DNA of 64,000 bases. It comes from Winogradskyella sp. MH6. Lineage in GTDB: Bacteria; Bacteroidota; Bacteroidia; Flavobacteriales; Flavobacteriaceae. Position numbers and translations under genes: made by a program. Numbering within the stretch: the first letter of the stretch is position 1; each line of letters starts with the position of its first letter. The stretch is taken from contig NZ_CP094494.1 in assembly GCF_022810765.1 (NCBI RefSeq), positions 124,001-188,000 of the forward strand, written 5' to 3'. Positions 27,620 to 37,647 of this stretch are shown piece after piece. The notes beneath the pieces are model-generated. The model saw only the letters and a list, made by a program, of their open reading frames with translations. It did not search any database and had not been told where the DNA came from.

Positions 27620-29221
27620 CTACAGAGTAATTATGGTAAACTCATTTTGAAGTGGTTGCAAAGCTTTGATTAATTCAGGAATTAATTCATCACCAAACTC
27701 TAAGTATAATTCTGAAAAATTAGTATTACGCTCTTGTAGGCTTTGCCCAGGAAATAGTTGCTCTTGCAATTCAGTGCAACGCTCAATTTGATCCTTTAAT
27801 TTTCGTTTTTGAGCTTTAAGCAAACGTTTTTCAAGATGTTTTAGACCCTTTATTTGCTTTACCTCTTGGGCTTTTACAGCTCCTAAAAACGATTTGTCAG
27901 TTTGTTCTGCTAATTTGAATAAATCCTCAAACTGCTGTTCTAAATATATTATCTGATCTGAAAAATCAATATCGATGTTTGAAATTTTTCTAACCTTTTT
28001 ATTGATGAATGAACTTCTATTTAAAAATAAGTCAGCATCAGAAATATTGAGTTTCTCTAATTTTTCTGCTTGTTTTTTTGTTTTTACTAAAGCAGAATTT
28101 CTCAGTGATAACATAGGAAACGTAACACCTTGAGCTTCAAAATTAGATTTTAATTGCAACCAGTAAATCATTTCTCCACCTCCACCTATGTAGCATAAAT
28201 TTGGAAGAATCACTTCCTGATATAAAGGACGCATAATGACATTTGGAGAAAAACGTTCAGGAAATTCATTGAGATGTGCTATCAATTCATCTTTAGTCCA
28301 CTGAAATTTAGAATCTAAAACCGAAAACATGCCATCTGTCTCAACAATACGCTCTCGCAAACCTTCATGAATATAAAATAAATTAATCTCCCTAGGATTT
28401 ACTTGAATTTTCAACCCTAAGTCTTCAAGAGTCTTATTGGTTTCTGAAACCGTTTTAAAAGCTGGTAGGTCAACTAATTCCTTTTGCATCTGTGGAATAA
28501 ACAAACGCTTTAATTCTCTATTGTCTGCATCAATAATTACCAATCCATATTCACCAAACAATGCATTTGCCAGGTATCGTGTTGCATCTGCTAAATTATC
28601 GTTATTGAGATAGGCATTTTTAAACCATTCTTTTAATTGCTCTGCGAATTTACCTGAACCAAACTCAGCAGAAATCACTTCATATACATCCTCTAGTCCA
28701 CTAGTATTAAAATGACCAACGGCACCTGTTTGATTAGAATTCCACTGAATCTTTTTGCCTTTAAAATTGAAGTAATTGATTTCATCAAAATCATGATCTT
28801 CAGAAGCCATCCAATACACAGGCACAAAATTATAATCTGGATATGTTGATTTTAATTCTTCGGTAAGATTTATCGTTGAAATAATCTTATACAGAAAATA
28901 CAAAGGTCCTGTAAACAAGTTTAACTGATGACCTGTCGTAATGGTAAATGTATTTTTTGATTTTAAGCTTTCAATATTGTTTAGGGTTAATTCTGAAGCT
29001 TCAATATTAGCATATTGATTTACCAAAGTTTCAGAAAGCACCTTTCGACTAGATTCTGAAACATGTTCAGAATGATACTTTTCCTCTATCTGAGCTTTAA
29101 AATTTTCTATAGTTGGAAAACGATTGTATAAAGGTTTTAGCTCAGGCTTTTGATCTAAATAATCGCAAATAAAATCAGAGAAATATCCGGTTGCTCTAAA
29201 CGGAATACAGTCAGTTGGCAT
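27620..29221 (-). CDS. bshC: bacillithiol biosynthesis cysteine-adding enzyme BshC
   Basis: A 533-residue protein matching BshC from end to end: the N-terminal IPFRATGYFSDFICDYL, the conserved TITTGHQLNLFTGPLYFLYK around 95-115, VYWMASEDHDFDE, the NVIMRPLYQEVILPNLCYIGG segment and a C-terminal coiled coil. BshC joins cysteine to glucosaminyl-malate in the last step of bacillithiol synthesis, the main low-molecular-weight thiol in several Bacteroidota. bshA and bshB are not in the window. Confidence 0.95.
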   Translation of the reverse strand: MPTDCIPFRATGYFSDFICDYLDQKPELKPLYNRFPTIENFKAQIEEKYHSEHVSESSRKVLSETLVNQYANIEASELTLNNIESLKSKNTFTITTGHQLNLFTGPLYFLYKIISTINLTEELKSTYPDYNFVPVYWMASEDHDFDEINYFNFKGKKIQWNSNQTGAVGHFNTSGLEDVYEVISAEFGSGKFAEQLKEWFKNAYLNNDNLADATRYLANALFGEYGLVIIDADNRELKRLFIPQMQKELVDLPAFKTVSETNKTLEDLGLKIQVNPREINLFYIHEGLRERIVETDGMFSVLDSKFQWTKDELIAHLNEFPERFSPNVIMRPLYQEVILPNLCYIGGGGEMIYWLQLKSNFEAQGVTFPMLSLRNSALVKTKKQAEKLEKLNISDADLFLNRSSFINKKVRKISNIDIDFSDQIIYLEQQFEDLFKLAEQTDKSFLGAVKAQEVKQIKGLKHLEKRLLKAQKRKLKDQIERCTELQEQLFPGQSLQERNTNFSELYLEFGDELIPELIKALQPLQNEFTIITL

Positions 29222-29338
29222 ACAAATAATTATTATGGCATAAAGATAAGGTACTTCTATTTTTTAACTGCTAATTTTTAGTTAATTCAATTTCACGAAC
29301 TATCTTTACTAGCTTTCAAACAAAAAACATCGTATTTA

Positions 29339-31819
29339 ATGCAAAAATTTCTTTTAGTCGTATTGGTCGCTTTTGGCTGCTTTACCTTAACAACGGCACA
29401 AAATCTTCAATCACCAAGTGCATTTTTAGGTTATGATATTGGCACACAATTTAGTCGTCATCATCAAGTTATCGATTATTTTAAGTCTGTTTCTGAGGCT
29501 GTTCCAAATAATGTAAAAGTTGAACAGTACGGAACTACAAATGAGCGTAGAGCGCTTGTATTAGCTTACATTTCTTCTGAAGAAAACATAAAAAACCTCG
29601 AAACAATCCGTGAAAACAACTTAAAAAACACAGGACTTTTAGAAGGCGAACCAACCAATACCAATATTGCCATTGTTTGGCTAAGTTACAACGTACATGG
29701 TAATGAAGCATCGAGTTCTGAAGCTGCCATGCTCACGCTTTATAAGTTACTTACTGAACGAAAAGATTTACTAGAAAATACTGTAGTTATAATAGATCCA
29801 GGCATTAATCCAGATGGTAGAGACAGATATGTTAATTGGTATAACGAAACCAAAAGCACACCTTATGACATAGACCAACAGGCTAGCGAGCACAATGAGC
29901 CTTGGCCTGGCGGACGACCAAATCATTATTTATTTGATTTGAATAGAGATTGGGCTTGGGCAACACAAATTGAAACGCAAGAGCGTTTAAAAGTTTACAA
30001 TAAATGGATGCCTCATATTCATGTCGATTTTCATGAGCAAGGTCCTAATGAGCCCTATTATTTTGCACCAGCTGCTGAACCATTCCATGAGATTATTAGC
30101 GATTGGCAACGTGATTTTCAGACACAAATAGGACAAAACCACGCTAAATATTTTGATGCTGAAGGTTGGTTATTCTTTACCAGAGAGCGTTTCGATTTGT
30201 TTTATCCAAGTTATGGTGATACCTACCCAACATACATGGGAGCTATTGGTATGACTTACGAACAAGGTGGTCATGGTATGTCTGGCTTAGGTATTTTAAA
30301 CGATGAAGGTCATGTACTAACGTTAGTAGAGCGTTTGACGCACCATACAGTTACAGGACTTTCAACGGTTGAAATCGCTTCAAAAAAAGCAAAACAACTG
30401 AATACTGAATTTGCTAAATTCTTTGACAATAGTGATTTAAAATATAAAAGCTATGTGGTAAAAGGCAACCAAGACAAACTGAACAGCCTTAAGAGCTTAT
30501 TAAGCAAACATGACATTAAATTCGAAAACACTAATAATGGGAAAGTTTCAGGTTACGATTATGCTACTGGCAAACAAGGAACTATGTCGGTTGATGCCAA
30601 TTCTCTAGTAATTCACACCAATCAACCAAAAGGCAAAATGGTTAAAGTTTTGTTTGAACCTAACGCTAAATTAAACGACTCACTAACTTACGATATTACG
30701 GCCTGGTCTGTGCCATATGCATATGGTTTAGATGCTATTGCTAGCACATCTAAAGTGAGTAGTACTAAAACTTATGAAGGTAAAATGCCAACTGTGCTTT
30801 CTGAAGCTTATGGCTATGTTAGTAAATGGAATTCGCTAAAAGATGCACAGTTTTTAGCAGATTTGTTGAAGCATGATTTTAGAGTGCGATTTACTGAAAA
30901 ACCATTTGCTTCTAATGGAAAAAATTTTGATAGAGGTTCACTAATTATCACCAAAGGAGACAATAAACACCTTGAAGATTTTCTTGGTTTATTAAATCAA
31001 ATAAAGCAGAAACATGAACAACATTTGACTCAAATTAATTCAGGATTTTCTCAAACTACACCAGATATTGGTTCGCCAGACATTAAGCTAGTGAATAAGC
31101 AAAAGGTTGCCGTGTTATCTGGTGAAGGCACTTCTTCTTTGAGTTATGGTGAAATCTGGCACTTCTTTGAACAACAATTACATTATCCTTTAACTTCAAT
31201 AAACACAGACGATTTAAGCGGAACTAATCTTAATAAATATAATGTGCTTATCATTCCAAATGGTTATTATGGTAGCGTACTTAATGAAAATAATCTGCAA
31301 AAAATTAATGATTGGGTACAAGCTGGTGGAAAAGTTATTGCTATTGATGGTGCTCTTAGAAGTTTTGCTGGCAAAGATGGTTTTAGTTTAAAATATAAAT
31401 CGTCGGACAACTATAGTAGTAATGACAATCTAACACCATATGCAGATCGTGAGCGTGAATACACCAACAACCTTATTACTGGTGCTATTTTTAAAACTAA
31501 AATAGACAACACACACCCAATGGCCTTTGGTTACAGCAAAGATTATTTTACCTTAAAACTAGGGAGTTCCTCTTATGATTTATTGGATAGCGGCTATAAC
31601 GTTGGGCATCTAGCTGACACTAAAGTGTATTCTGGTTTTGCTGGTAAAGATGCACTGGCTAATTTAGGTAACACTTTAGTTTTTGGTGAAGAACGTAAAG
31701 GTAGCGGTAGCTTCATCTATTTTGTAGACAATACCTTATTTAGAAGTTTTTGGGAAAACGGAAAATTATTCTTGGTGAACTCCGTTTTCTTTGTGAATAA
31801 TAATGCATACGAATTATAA
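29339..31819 (+). CDS. secreted M14-family zinc carboxypeptidase
   Basis: An 826-residue protein with a signal peptide (LLVVLVAFGCFTLTTAQ). The Zn site is VHGNEASS with His120 and Glu123, followed by DPGINPDGRDRY, LNRDWAW and HIHVDFHEQGP around 226-235. The catalytic Glu is probably in MTYEQGGHG. Residues about 590-680 look like a GATase-like beta domain (KQKVAVLSGEGTSSLSYGE), as in related Bacteroidota M14 proteins. It lies 22 bases before an M16 lipoprotein peptidase gene on the same strand, so both may be a peptide-degradation unit in the envelope. Confidence 0.92.
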   Translation: MQKFLLVVLVAFGCFTLTTAQNLQSPSAFLGYDIGTQFSRHHQVIDYFKSVSEAVPNNVKVEQYGTTNERRALVLAYISSEENIKNLETIRENNLKNTGLLEGEPTNTNIAIVWLSYNVHGNEASSSEAAMLTLYKLLTERKDLLENTVVIIDPGINPDGRDRYVNWYNETKSTPYDIDQQASEHNEPWPGGRPNHYLFDLNRDWAWATQIETQERLKVYNKWMPHIHVDFHEQGPNEPYYFAPAAEPFHEIISDWQRDFQTQIGQNHAKYFDAEGWLFFTRERFDLFYPSYGDTYPTYMGAIGMTYEQGGHGMSGLGILNDEGHVLTLVERLTHHTVTGLSTVEIASKKAKQLNTEFAKFFDNSDLKYKSYVVKGNQDKLNSLKSLLSKHDIKFENTNNGKVSGYDYATGKQGTMSVDANSLVIHTNQPKGKMVKVLFEPNAKLNDSLTYDITAWSVPYAYGLDAIASTSKVSSTKTYEGKMPTVLSEAYGYVSKWNSLKDAQFLADLLKHDFRVRFTEKPFASNGKNFDRGSLIITKGDNKHLEDFLGLLNQIKQKHEQHLTQINSGFSQTTPDIGSPDIKLVNKQKVAVLSGEGTSSLSYGEIWHFFEQQLHYPLTSINTDDLSGTNLNKYNVLIIPNGYYGSVLNENNLQKINDWVQAGGKVIAIDGALRSFAGKDGFSLKYKSSDNYSSNDNLTPYADREREYTNNLITGAIFKTKIDNTHPMAFGYSKDYFTLKLGSSSYDLLDSGYNVGHLADTKVYSGFAGKDALANLGNTLVFGEERKGSGSFIYFVDNTLFRSFWENGKLFLVNSVFFVNNNAYEL

Positions 31820-31841
31820 TTATCATCAATCAAAATACATT

Positions 31842-34682
31842 ATGAAACCAATTAAATCCTTATTTCTAAGTCTATTTGTTTTAATAGCTATATCAGCTTG
31901 TAAACAAAACGAAACCAAAGAAACCACACCAGAATTTAAAGTTGATTTTGAAAAATTCACTTTAGATAATGGCTTACAAGTTATACTACATGTAGACCGA
32001 TCAGATCCTGTTGCTGCAGTAGCATTAACAGCTCACGTTGGTTCTGCAAGAGAAAAGGAAGGTCGTACTGGTTTTGCTCACCTTTTTGAACACTTATTAT
32101 TTTTAGAATCGGAAAACTTAGGCAAAGGTGGACTCGACCAAATGAGTGCGCGTATCGGAGGTTCTGGAGCTAATGGTTCTACAAACAGAGATAGAACTAA
32201 CTACTTTCAAACCGTACCTAAAGACGCTTTGGAAAAAATGATTTGGGCAGAAGCCGATAAACTCGGTTTCTTTATCAATACAGTTACCGAGCCTGTTTTA
32301 GCAAAAGAAAAACAAGTCGTTAAAAACGAAAAACGTCAAAGCATAGACAACAGACCTTATGGACATACATCAGCAGTCATCAACAGCAATCTTTATCCAG
32401 AAGGACATCCTTATAACTGGGAAGTTATTGGTTCTCTTGAAGATTTACAGAATGCCACATTAGCCGACGTTAAAGAATTTTACAGACGTTGGTACACACC
32501 AAATAACACTACCTTAACCATTGCTGGAGATATTGATGTAGAGCAAACCAAAGCATGGGTAAAAAAGTACTTTGATGAAATTCCAAGAGGTGAAGCTATT
32601 CCTAATCTAGAAAAACAACCTGTAAACTTAAAGTCAACAAAACGCTTATTCTACGAAGACAACTTTGCAAGAGCTCCACAATTAACAATGGCCTGGCCAA
32701 CCGTACCTGAGTACCACAAAGATTCTTATGCCTTAAATGTACTAACAAGCTATTTATCTGATGGCAAAAAAGCACCTTTAAACAAAGTACTAATTGATGA
32801 CGAGAAGCTTACAGACAATGTATCTTTTTATCAATATAACTCAGAATTAGCCGGACAATTAATGCTTACCGTTACAGCATTTGATCAAACCGATTTAAAT
32901 ACTGTTGCCTCAGCTATTAAAAACGGATTAAAAGATTTTGAACTTAATGGAATTTCTGAAAAAGACCTGAATCGTATTAAAGCCGGACAAGAAACCGATT
33001 TTTACCGAGGTTTATCTAGTGTTTTGGGCAAAGGATTTCAATTAGCACAATACGAAATATTTGCTGGAGATCCTGGCTTCATTAATCAAGATGTAAAAAA
33101 CATTCTTGCTGTAACACCAGAGGATGTAATGCGAGTTTACAACACCTACATAAAGGACAAAAACTTTATAGCAACAAGCTTTGTTCCAAAAGGACAAAAG
33201 AGCTTGGTATTGGATAATTCGCAATTAGCTGATATTAAAGAAGAAAAAATTGTTGAAGGAGCTGAGGAAACCTTTGATGCAAGTATAGCTGCTACTTATG
33301 AAAAAACACCAAGTAGTTTCGACAGAAGCGTAGAACCGCCATATGGATCAAGTCCTGAACTAAATATCCCTACCGTTTGGAAAAAAGAATTAGAGTCTGG
33401 TGTTAAAGTTTATGGTATAGAAAATAACGAAGTGCCTTTAGTACAGTTTGAAATACAAATTGCAGGAGGCTTACTATTAGAAAACAAGGACCAAGTTGGT
33501 GTGTCTAACCTTTTAGCAAATCTCATGACAAAAGGCACAAAAAACAAAACCACAGAAGAACTTGAAAATGCCATAGAAAGTATTGGAGCAAGTATTTATA
33601 GTTATGCCACAGAAGAAAGTATTATTATCTCTGGCACGACACTTTCAAAGCATTTTGATAAAACAATGGATTTAGTTAACGAAGTTTTATTAGAACCACG
33701 TTGGGATGAAGCTGAATTTGAACTTTTAAAACAAAGTACCATCAGCAATATTCAACGTAGCAAGGCTAATCCTAATAGTATTGCTTCTGATGAATTTTCG
33801 AAATTACTTTATGGAGAAAATAATATTTTAGCTTACAACAATAGAGGTACCGAAGCCTCTGTAAATAGTATTGACTTAATAGATCTAAAAAATTATTACA
33901 ACAAAAACTTATCACCACAGCTTACCAATTTTCATGTTGTTGGTGCTATATCAGAACAAGATGTTGTAAAAGCTTTAGACAAAATTGATACAACTTGGGA
34001 ATCAAAAGACGTTGCTATTACTGAATTACCAATGCCACTATATCCTGAAAAATCTACAGTTTATTTCTATGATGTGCCTGGTGCAAAGCAATCGGTAATT
34101 CGCTTTGGATATCCATCTGTAAAAGCAACACATAAGGACTTTTATCTTGCCAATGTAATGAACTATCGTTTAGGCGGAGGTGGTTTTGCTTCACAATTAA
34201 CACAAGAGTTAAGAGAAGGCAAAGGCTATACTTATGGTATAAGATCTCGTTTTTCTGGCTCTCAGTATGTTGGCGAATATACCATAAGCAGTGGTATACG
34301 TACCAATGTAACGTATGAAGCTTCTAGCTTGATAAAACAAATCTTAGAAGATTATGGAAAAAACTATAATGAGGAAGACCTAGAAGTTACCAAAGGCTAC
34401 ACCATTAAAAGTACTGCCAGAGCTTTTGAAACTTTGGGAGCCAAGTTAGATATGCTTAGCAATATTAGCAATTATGAATTATCTGATGACTACGCTAAAC
34501 AACGTGAAACTCTTGTAAAAGAGTTAACTGTAGATGATGTAAAAACTTTGATAACGCATTACATTAAACCTAACCAAATGATTTATTTAATTGTTGGAGA
34601 TGCCGAAACACAATTAGATAAATTGGAAGCTTTAGGTTTTGGAAAGCCTGTGTTATTAAACCAAAATGAAAATTTAGAATAA
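31842..34682 (+). CDS. M16-family metallopeptidase lipoprotein
   Basis: From ATG 31842 the protein has 946 residues with a lipobox ISAC at Cys20; an upstream in-frame ATG at 31803 would overlap the previous gene and spoil the signal. The inverted zinc motif HLFEH is at His80-Glu83-His84. Two M16 halves are visible, about 35-480 (active) and 510-930 (inactive: no HxxEH, and it carries NYRLGGGGFASQLTQELRE and GKGYTYGIRSRF, the R/Y substrate-binding pair). M16 enzymes degrade short peptides in a clam-shell chamber. It is likely attached to the outer membrane facing the periplasm. Confidence 0.94.
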   Translation: MKPIKSLFLSLFVLIAISACKQNETKETTPEFKVDFEKFTLDNGLQVILHVDRSDPVAAVALTAHVGSAREKEGRTGFAHLFEHLLFLESENLGKGGLDQMSARIGGSGANGSTNRDRTNYFQTVPKDALEKMIWAEADKLGFFINTVTEPVLAKEKQVVKNEKRQSIDNRPYGHTSAVINSNLYPEGHPYNWEVIGSLEDLQNATLADVKEFYRRWYTPNNTTLTIAGDIDVEQTKAWVKKYFDEIPRGEAIPNLEKQPVNLKSTKRLFYEDNFARAPQLTMAWPTVPEYHKDSYALNVLTSYLSDGKKAPLNKVLIDDEKLTDNVSFYQYNSELAGQLMLTVTAFDQTDLNTVASAIKNGLKDFELNGISEKDLNRIKAGQETDFYRGLSSVLGKGFQLAQYEIFAGDPGFINQDVKNILAVTPEDVMRVYNTYIKDKNFIATSFVPKGQKSLVLDNSQLADIKEEKIVEGAEETFDASIAATYEKTPSSFDRSVEPPYGSSPELNIPTVWKKELESGVKVYGIENNEVPLVQFEIQIAGGLLLENKDQVGVSNLLANLMTKGTKNKTTEELENAIESIGASIYSYATEESIIISGTTLSKHFDKTMDLVNEVLLEPRWDEAEFELLKQSTISNIQRSKANPNSIASDEFSKLLYGENNILAYNNRGTEASVNSIDLIDLKNYYNKNLSPQLTNFHVVGAISEQDVVKALDKIDTTWESKDVAITELPMPLYPEKSTVYFYDVPGAKQSVIRFGYPSVKATHKDFYLANVMNYRLGGGGFASQLTQELREGKGYTYGIRSRFSGSQYVGEYTISSGIRTNVTYEASSLIKQILEDYGKNYNEEDLEVTKGYTIKSTARAFETLGAKLDMLSNISNYELSDDYAKQRETLVKELTVDDVKTLITHYIKPNQMIYLIVGDAETQLDKLEALGFGKPVLLNQNENLE

Positions 34683-34695
34683 AAATCAAAGAACT

Positions 34696-35067
34696 ATGAA
34701 ACTCGGAGCATTTTCAGTTAGCCTAGCTGTAAAAGATATTAAAGCCTCAAAAGCATTTTATGAGACTTTAGGATTTAAAGTGTTTGCTGGTGATTTAGAT
34801 AGAAACTACCTCATCATGAAAAACGAATCCACTTTAATTGGTTTGTTTCAAGGTATGTTTGAAAACAATATTTTAACCTTTAATCCTGGATGGGATCAAG
34901 ATGCCAATACGTTAGAAAATTATGATGATGTTAGAGCTATTCAAAAACATTTAAAATCTAAAAGAATTTCTTTTACCAGTGAAGCAGATGAATCTACAAC
35001 AGGACCTGCAAGTTTTGTAGTTTTAGATCCTGATGGTAATGCTATTTTGGTAGACCAACATATTTAA
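34696..35067 (+). CDS. VOC-family (glyoxalase/bleomycin-resistance fold) protein
   Basis: A 123-residue single-domain protein with paired beta-alpha-beta-beta-beta modules: AVSLAVKDIKASKAFYETLGF at the N-terminus and FVVLDPDGNAILVDQH at the C-terminus. VOC proteins include glyoxalase I, dioxygenases and antibiotic-binding proteins. The metal-binding residues are not a clear set here, so the substrate is unknown. It is placed 13 bases after the M16 gene and 11 before the DUF4287/DUF5655 gene on the same strand. Confidence 0.88.
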   Translation: MKLGAFSVSLAVKDIKASKAFYETLGFKVFAGDLDRNYLIMKNESTLIGLFQGMFENNILTFNPGWDQDANTLENYDDVRAIQKHLKSKRISFTSEADESTTGPASFVVLDPDGNAILVDQHI

Positions 35068-35078
35068 TTATCACTATT

Positions 35079-35624
35079 ATGAGCGACGCATTACAAACAA
35101 TGATTAACAACATGCCAGAGAAAACTGGTAAGTCATTAGAAGAATGGAAAAAAATCCTAAAAGGAAAAGCATTTACAAAACACTCGGAAGGTGTTAACTT
35201 TTTGAAGAAAGAACACGGTGTTACCCACGGTTTTGCCAATACTATTGTAACACTTTCTAAGGAAGAAAATAATTCTTCTGATGAAGACCTAGTAACCAAT
35301 CAATATAAAGGCAAAGAAAGTTTGTTTCCTATTTATGAAAAGTTACTACCTATAGTAAAAGGCTTTGGAAATGACGTTACTGTAACACCTAAGAAAGGTA
35401 GTGTTAGTATTATTAGAAAACGTCAATTTGTTTTAATAAAACCTGCTACCAAAACACGCATTGATCTGGGTTTAAAACTTCCTAATAAACCAACAACTGA
35501 CAGACTTGGCGACTCTGGACCTTTTGGTTCAATGTGTACGCATCGTGTTCAACTGACTTCGGTAGATGATGTTGACAACGAGTTGATCGGTTGGATGCAA
35601 GAAGCTTATAATTTGGCAGATTAA
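35079..35624 (+). CDS. DUF4287 and DUF5655 domain protein
   Basis: A 181-residue protein. Residues about 1-60 match DUF4287 (MPEKTGKSLEEW, then HGVTHGFANTIV), and about 75-180 match DUF5655 (LFPIYEKLLPIVKGFG, SIIRKRQFVLIKPATKTRI, GLKLPNKP). Both domains are of unknown function; DUF5655 is often fused to predicted transport- or nuclease-related proteins. Its last 4 bases overlap the convergent lipoprotein gene. Confidence 0.85.
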   Translation: MSDALQTMINNMPEKTGKSLEEWKKILKGKAFTKHSEGVNFLKKEHGVTHGFANTIVTLSKEENNSSDEDLVTNQYKGKESLFPIYEKLLPIVKGFGNDVTVTPKKGSVSIIRKRQFVLIKPATKTRIDLGLKLPNKPTTDRLGDSGPFGSMCTHRVQLTSVDDVDNELIGWMQEAYNLAD

Positions 35625-36376
35625 ATATTATTTTTATCAGTAAAAAATATTTTCACTTTATTTTCATTCACAAGTTCCTTTGTATAAGCCTCTATAGTTT
35701 TAGAAGTTAATTCTGGGCTTTTAACTTGTAAAGATCTAAATGTTCCATCTTTTTGAGGTGCGATGAGTATTGTTTTCCCAAAATTGAGGTTGAATAATCT
35801 TGTATTTATAATAGCATAGGATTCACCTTCGACAGTATCAAAAGCAACGTAATCTATAGTATTGCTTTTCGTCTTAACAAAGCCTTGCCCAACATAATCT
35901 GGGTGGTTTCTAGATATGGCTATACTTTTATTTAAGTTATAATTTTCCGTGTCTAAAGTGTCTGTTAGCACCAAAAGTTGAAAAAATACTTCATTATCTT
36001 TATCACCTAGTCTTTCTTTGTTTATTTCGTTTTTCTCAACAAAGAAGCTATTCATTACAACAGTTTTATCTCCTACTTTAAAGTCTTCATTTTTATTACC
36101 TAAACCTTTAAAACTTTCTTTTCCTAAAAGCTCATATTTAGGTACTGGAAAAACTCCAAGCTCAAAAGGACCGAGTTCACCAAATCCAATTAATTGCTTA
36201 TCGTTATCAAGCATTTCGTTATCCCAAGTTGTAGAATCATTTCGGTTATTTAGATGTTGTTCTCTCTTTAGATTATTCCAACCCGTTTTGTCTATATTAC
36301 TTTCTATCTTAGAAGTTTTATCTACATTGCTACAACCGACTATTATAAGACATAGAATTACAACTATATTTTTCAC
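35621..36376 (-). CDS. hypothetical lipoprotein
   Basis: A 251-residue lipoprotein with lipobox LIIVGC at Cys15. The rest shows no recognised domain; it includes an acidic, Asn-rich N-terminal linker and a beta-rich core with FVKTKSNTIDYVAFDTVEGE. It is the last of three genes on the minus strand that encode exported proteins (with the erythromycin-esterase-like enzyme and the gluzincin-like lipoprotein). The gap to the next gene upstream is 17 bases, so co-transcription is likely. Confidence 0.75.
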   Translation of the reverse strand: MKNIVVILCLIIVGCSNVDKTSKIESNIDKTGWNNLKREQHLNNRNDSTTWDNEMLDNDKQLIGFGELGPFELGVFPVPKYELLGKESFKGLGNKNEDFKVGDKTVVMNSFFVEKNEINKERLGDKDNEVFFQLLVLTDTLDTENYNLNKSIAISRNHPDYVGQGFVKTKSNTIDYVAFDTVEGESYAIINTRLFNLNFGKTILIAPQKDGTFRSLQVKSPELTSKTIEAYTKELVNENKVKIFFTDKNNI

Positions 36377-36393
36377 GACTTTAAATTTAATTA

Positions 36394-37647
36394 TTAATCA
36401 GCCCAAGTAATTTCACTTGTTTTATCAATATAAATTATCGCATCAAAAGCTCTTCCGAATACTTTAGTTTCTGTCTCGCTGCTTCTTGCTCGTGCTCCTG
36501 CGCCACTCATTGATGTTAGTTCTGAATTGATATAGTAAGCCAGTTTTTCATTAGTCCTTGTTGCTCTAAAATTTAGAAATGTATTTGGTTTACCATAGTT
36601 TTTTAAACATTCTGTAAATGTATTCTCAACTACTTTATCAACTGTAAAGGTTTTAAAACGCCAATTACCTGTTTTATTAGCATCATTAGGGTATGCTATA
36701 AAATTTCCTGTTCCAAAATCTGTAGCAATATTAAAGTAGTACTCGCCATAAAGCTTTCTTAACTGATGCCCTGTTACATCCACTATACCATTATCTACCC
36801 AATCACCTACGTGCGCATTATGAGCCCAATACATTGCTTTTTTGTTGTGTTCATAAAAATTCATAATCCAAAGGATATTTTCTCCCATATAAATATCCCG
36901 AAAATCTGCTTTTCGCTGCCCATTATTTTGATTTATGGTAGTAACAAACTGCCCTAAAATTTCAACTAAATGATAAGCTATATTAAATTCTTCTTCGGAA
37001 GTTTTACTTTTAAACACTTCAGAATTATCAATAAAGTATTTTTTCAATTTCGCATAAGCAATGAAGTGATCCGTTTTTTCATTTTCATCAAAATTATTCC
37101 ATAACTCATACTTTTCAAACCCTTCGATTTTATAACTGGACTCAACTGATTTTAAATAGTCCTTGATTCGGTCGATTTCAGAACGCACATACTGCATCTC
37201 GCATCCGTATAGATAAATTTTATCTTCATTATTTTGGTTGTAATCTCTTAACCAATTCATTAAGCTTTCAAACTCTTTTGTTTTATAGCGCCAAGTTGAA
37301 TTGATGTTTTTCAAAACAAACTTTAAATCATCTCTTTTTCCTTGTATATAATCGTTGAGATAAAGTCCTTCACCAAAACCTGTTTCTATAATTAGAATCT
37401 TAAAATCGTGCTTTTCCTTAAGGTATTGCATTAGCTCTTTGGCAAGTATGGTAAATTCAGCTGTACCATGAGTATCTTCTCCATAGCCAACAATTCTTAT
37501 ATCATTGACTGCATCATCTAAAAAGGAAAATGATTTGGCCTGTATGGTATCAAATGCTGTAGTATAATTTTCTAATTCTGTATGGCATTGCGCAAGACTT
37601 AGCTTTGTTACCAATACGAATAACATTAAAAGCAAATATTGTTTCAT
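36394..37647 (-). CDS. secreted erythromycin-esterase-family hydrolase
   Basis: A 417-residue protein with a signal peptide (LLLMLFVLVTKLSLAQ). Family motifs are in order: GYGEDTHG with Glu57 and His60, IIETGFGEG around 86-94, the LYGCEMQ segment, RDIYMGENI around 250-258 and AHNAHVGDW with His276 and His279. These correspond to the metal-free catalytic cleft of EreA/EreB and the wider succinoglycan biosynthesis (Lmo2642-like) relatives. True macrolide esterases are a small subset; a chromosomal secreted homologue is more likely to act on another ester or lactone. The gene overlaps the upstream lipoprotein gene by 4 bases. Confidence 0.88.
   Translation of the reverse strand: MKQYLLLMLFVLVTKLSLAQCHTELENYTTAFDTIQAKSFSFLDDAVNDIRIVGYGEDTHGTAEFTILAKELMQYLKEKHDFKILIIETGFGEGLYLNDYIQGKRDDLKFVLKNINSTWRYKTKEFESLMNWLRDYNQNNEDKIYLYGCEMQYVRSEIDRIKDYLKSVESSYKIEGFEKYELWNNFDENEKTDHFIAYAKLKKYFIDNSEVFKSKTSEEEFNIAYHLVEILGQFVTTINQNNGQRKADFRDIYMGENILWIMNFYEHNKKAMYWAHNAHVGDWVDNGIVDVTGHQLRKLYGEYYFNIATDFGTGNFIAYPNDANKTGNWRFKTFTVDKVVENTFTECLKNYGKPNTFLNFRATRTNEKLAYYINSELTSMSGAGARARSSETETKVFGRAFDAIIYIDKTSEITWAD

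Noticed and set aside
31803..31841. Upstream start for the M16 peptidase
   Set aside because: It overlaps the end of the M14 gene and puts a polar leader before the lipoprotein signal; ATG 31842 gives a clean lipobox.
36018..36410. A 130-residue open frame on the plus strand
   Set aside because: Lies opposite the lipoprotein gene at 35621-36376 and reads as Ser/Leu-rich complement of it.
36394..37647. Macrolide resistance by the erythromycin-esterase-like gene
   Set aside because: It is exported, chromosomal and in an operon with lipoproteins; family membership alone does not show macrolide hydrolysis.
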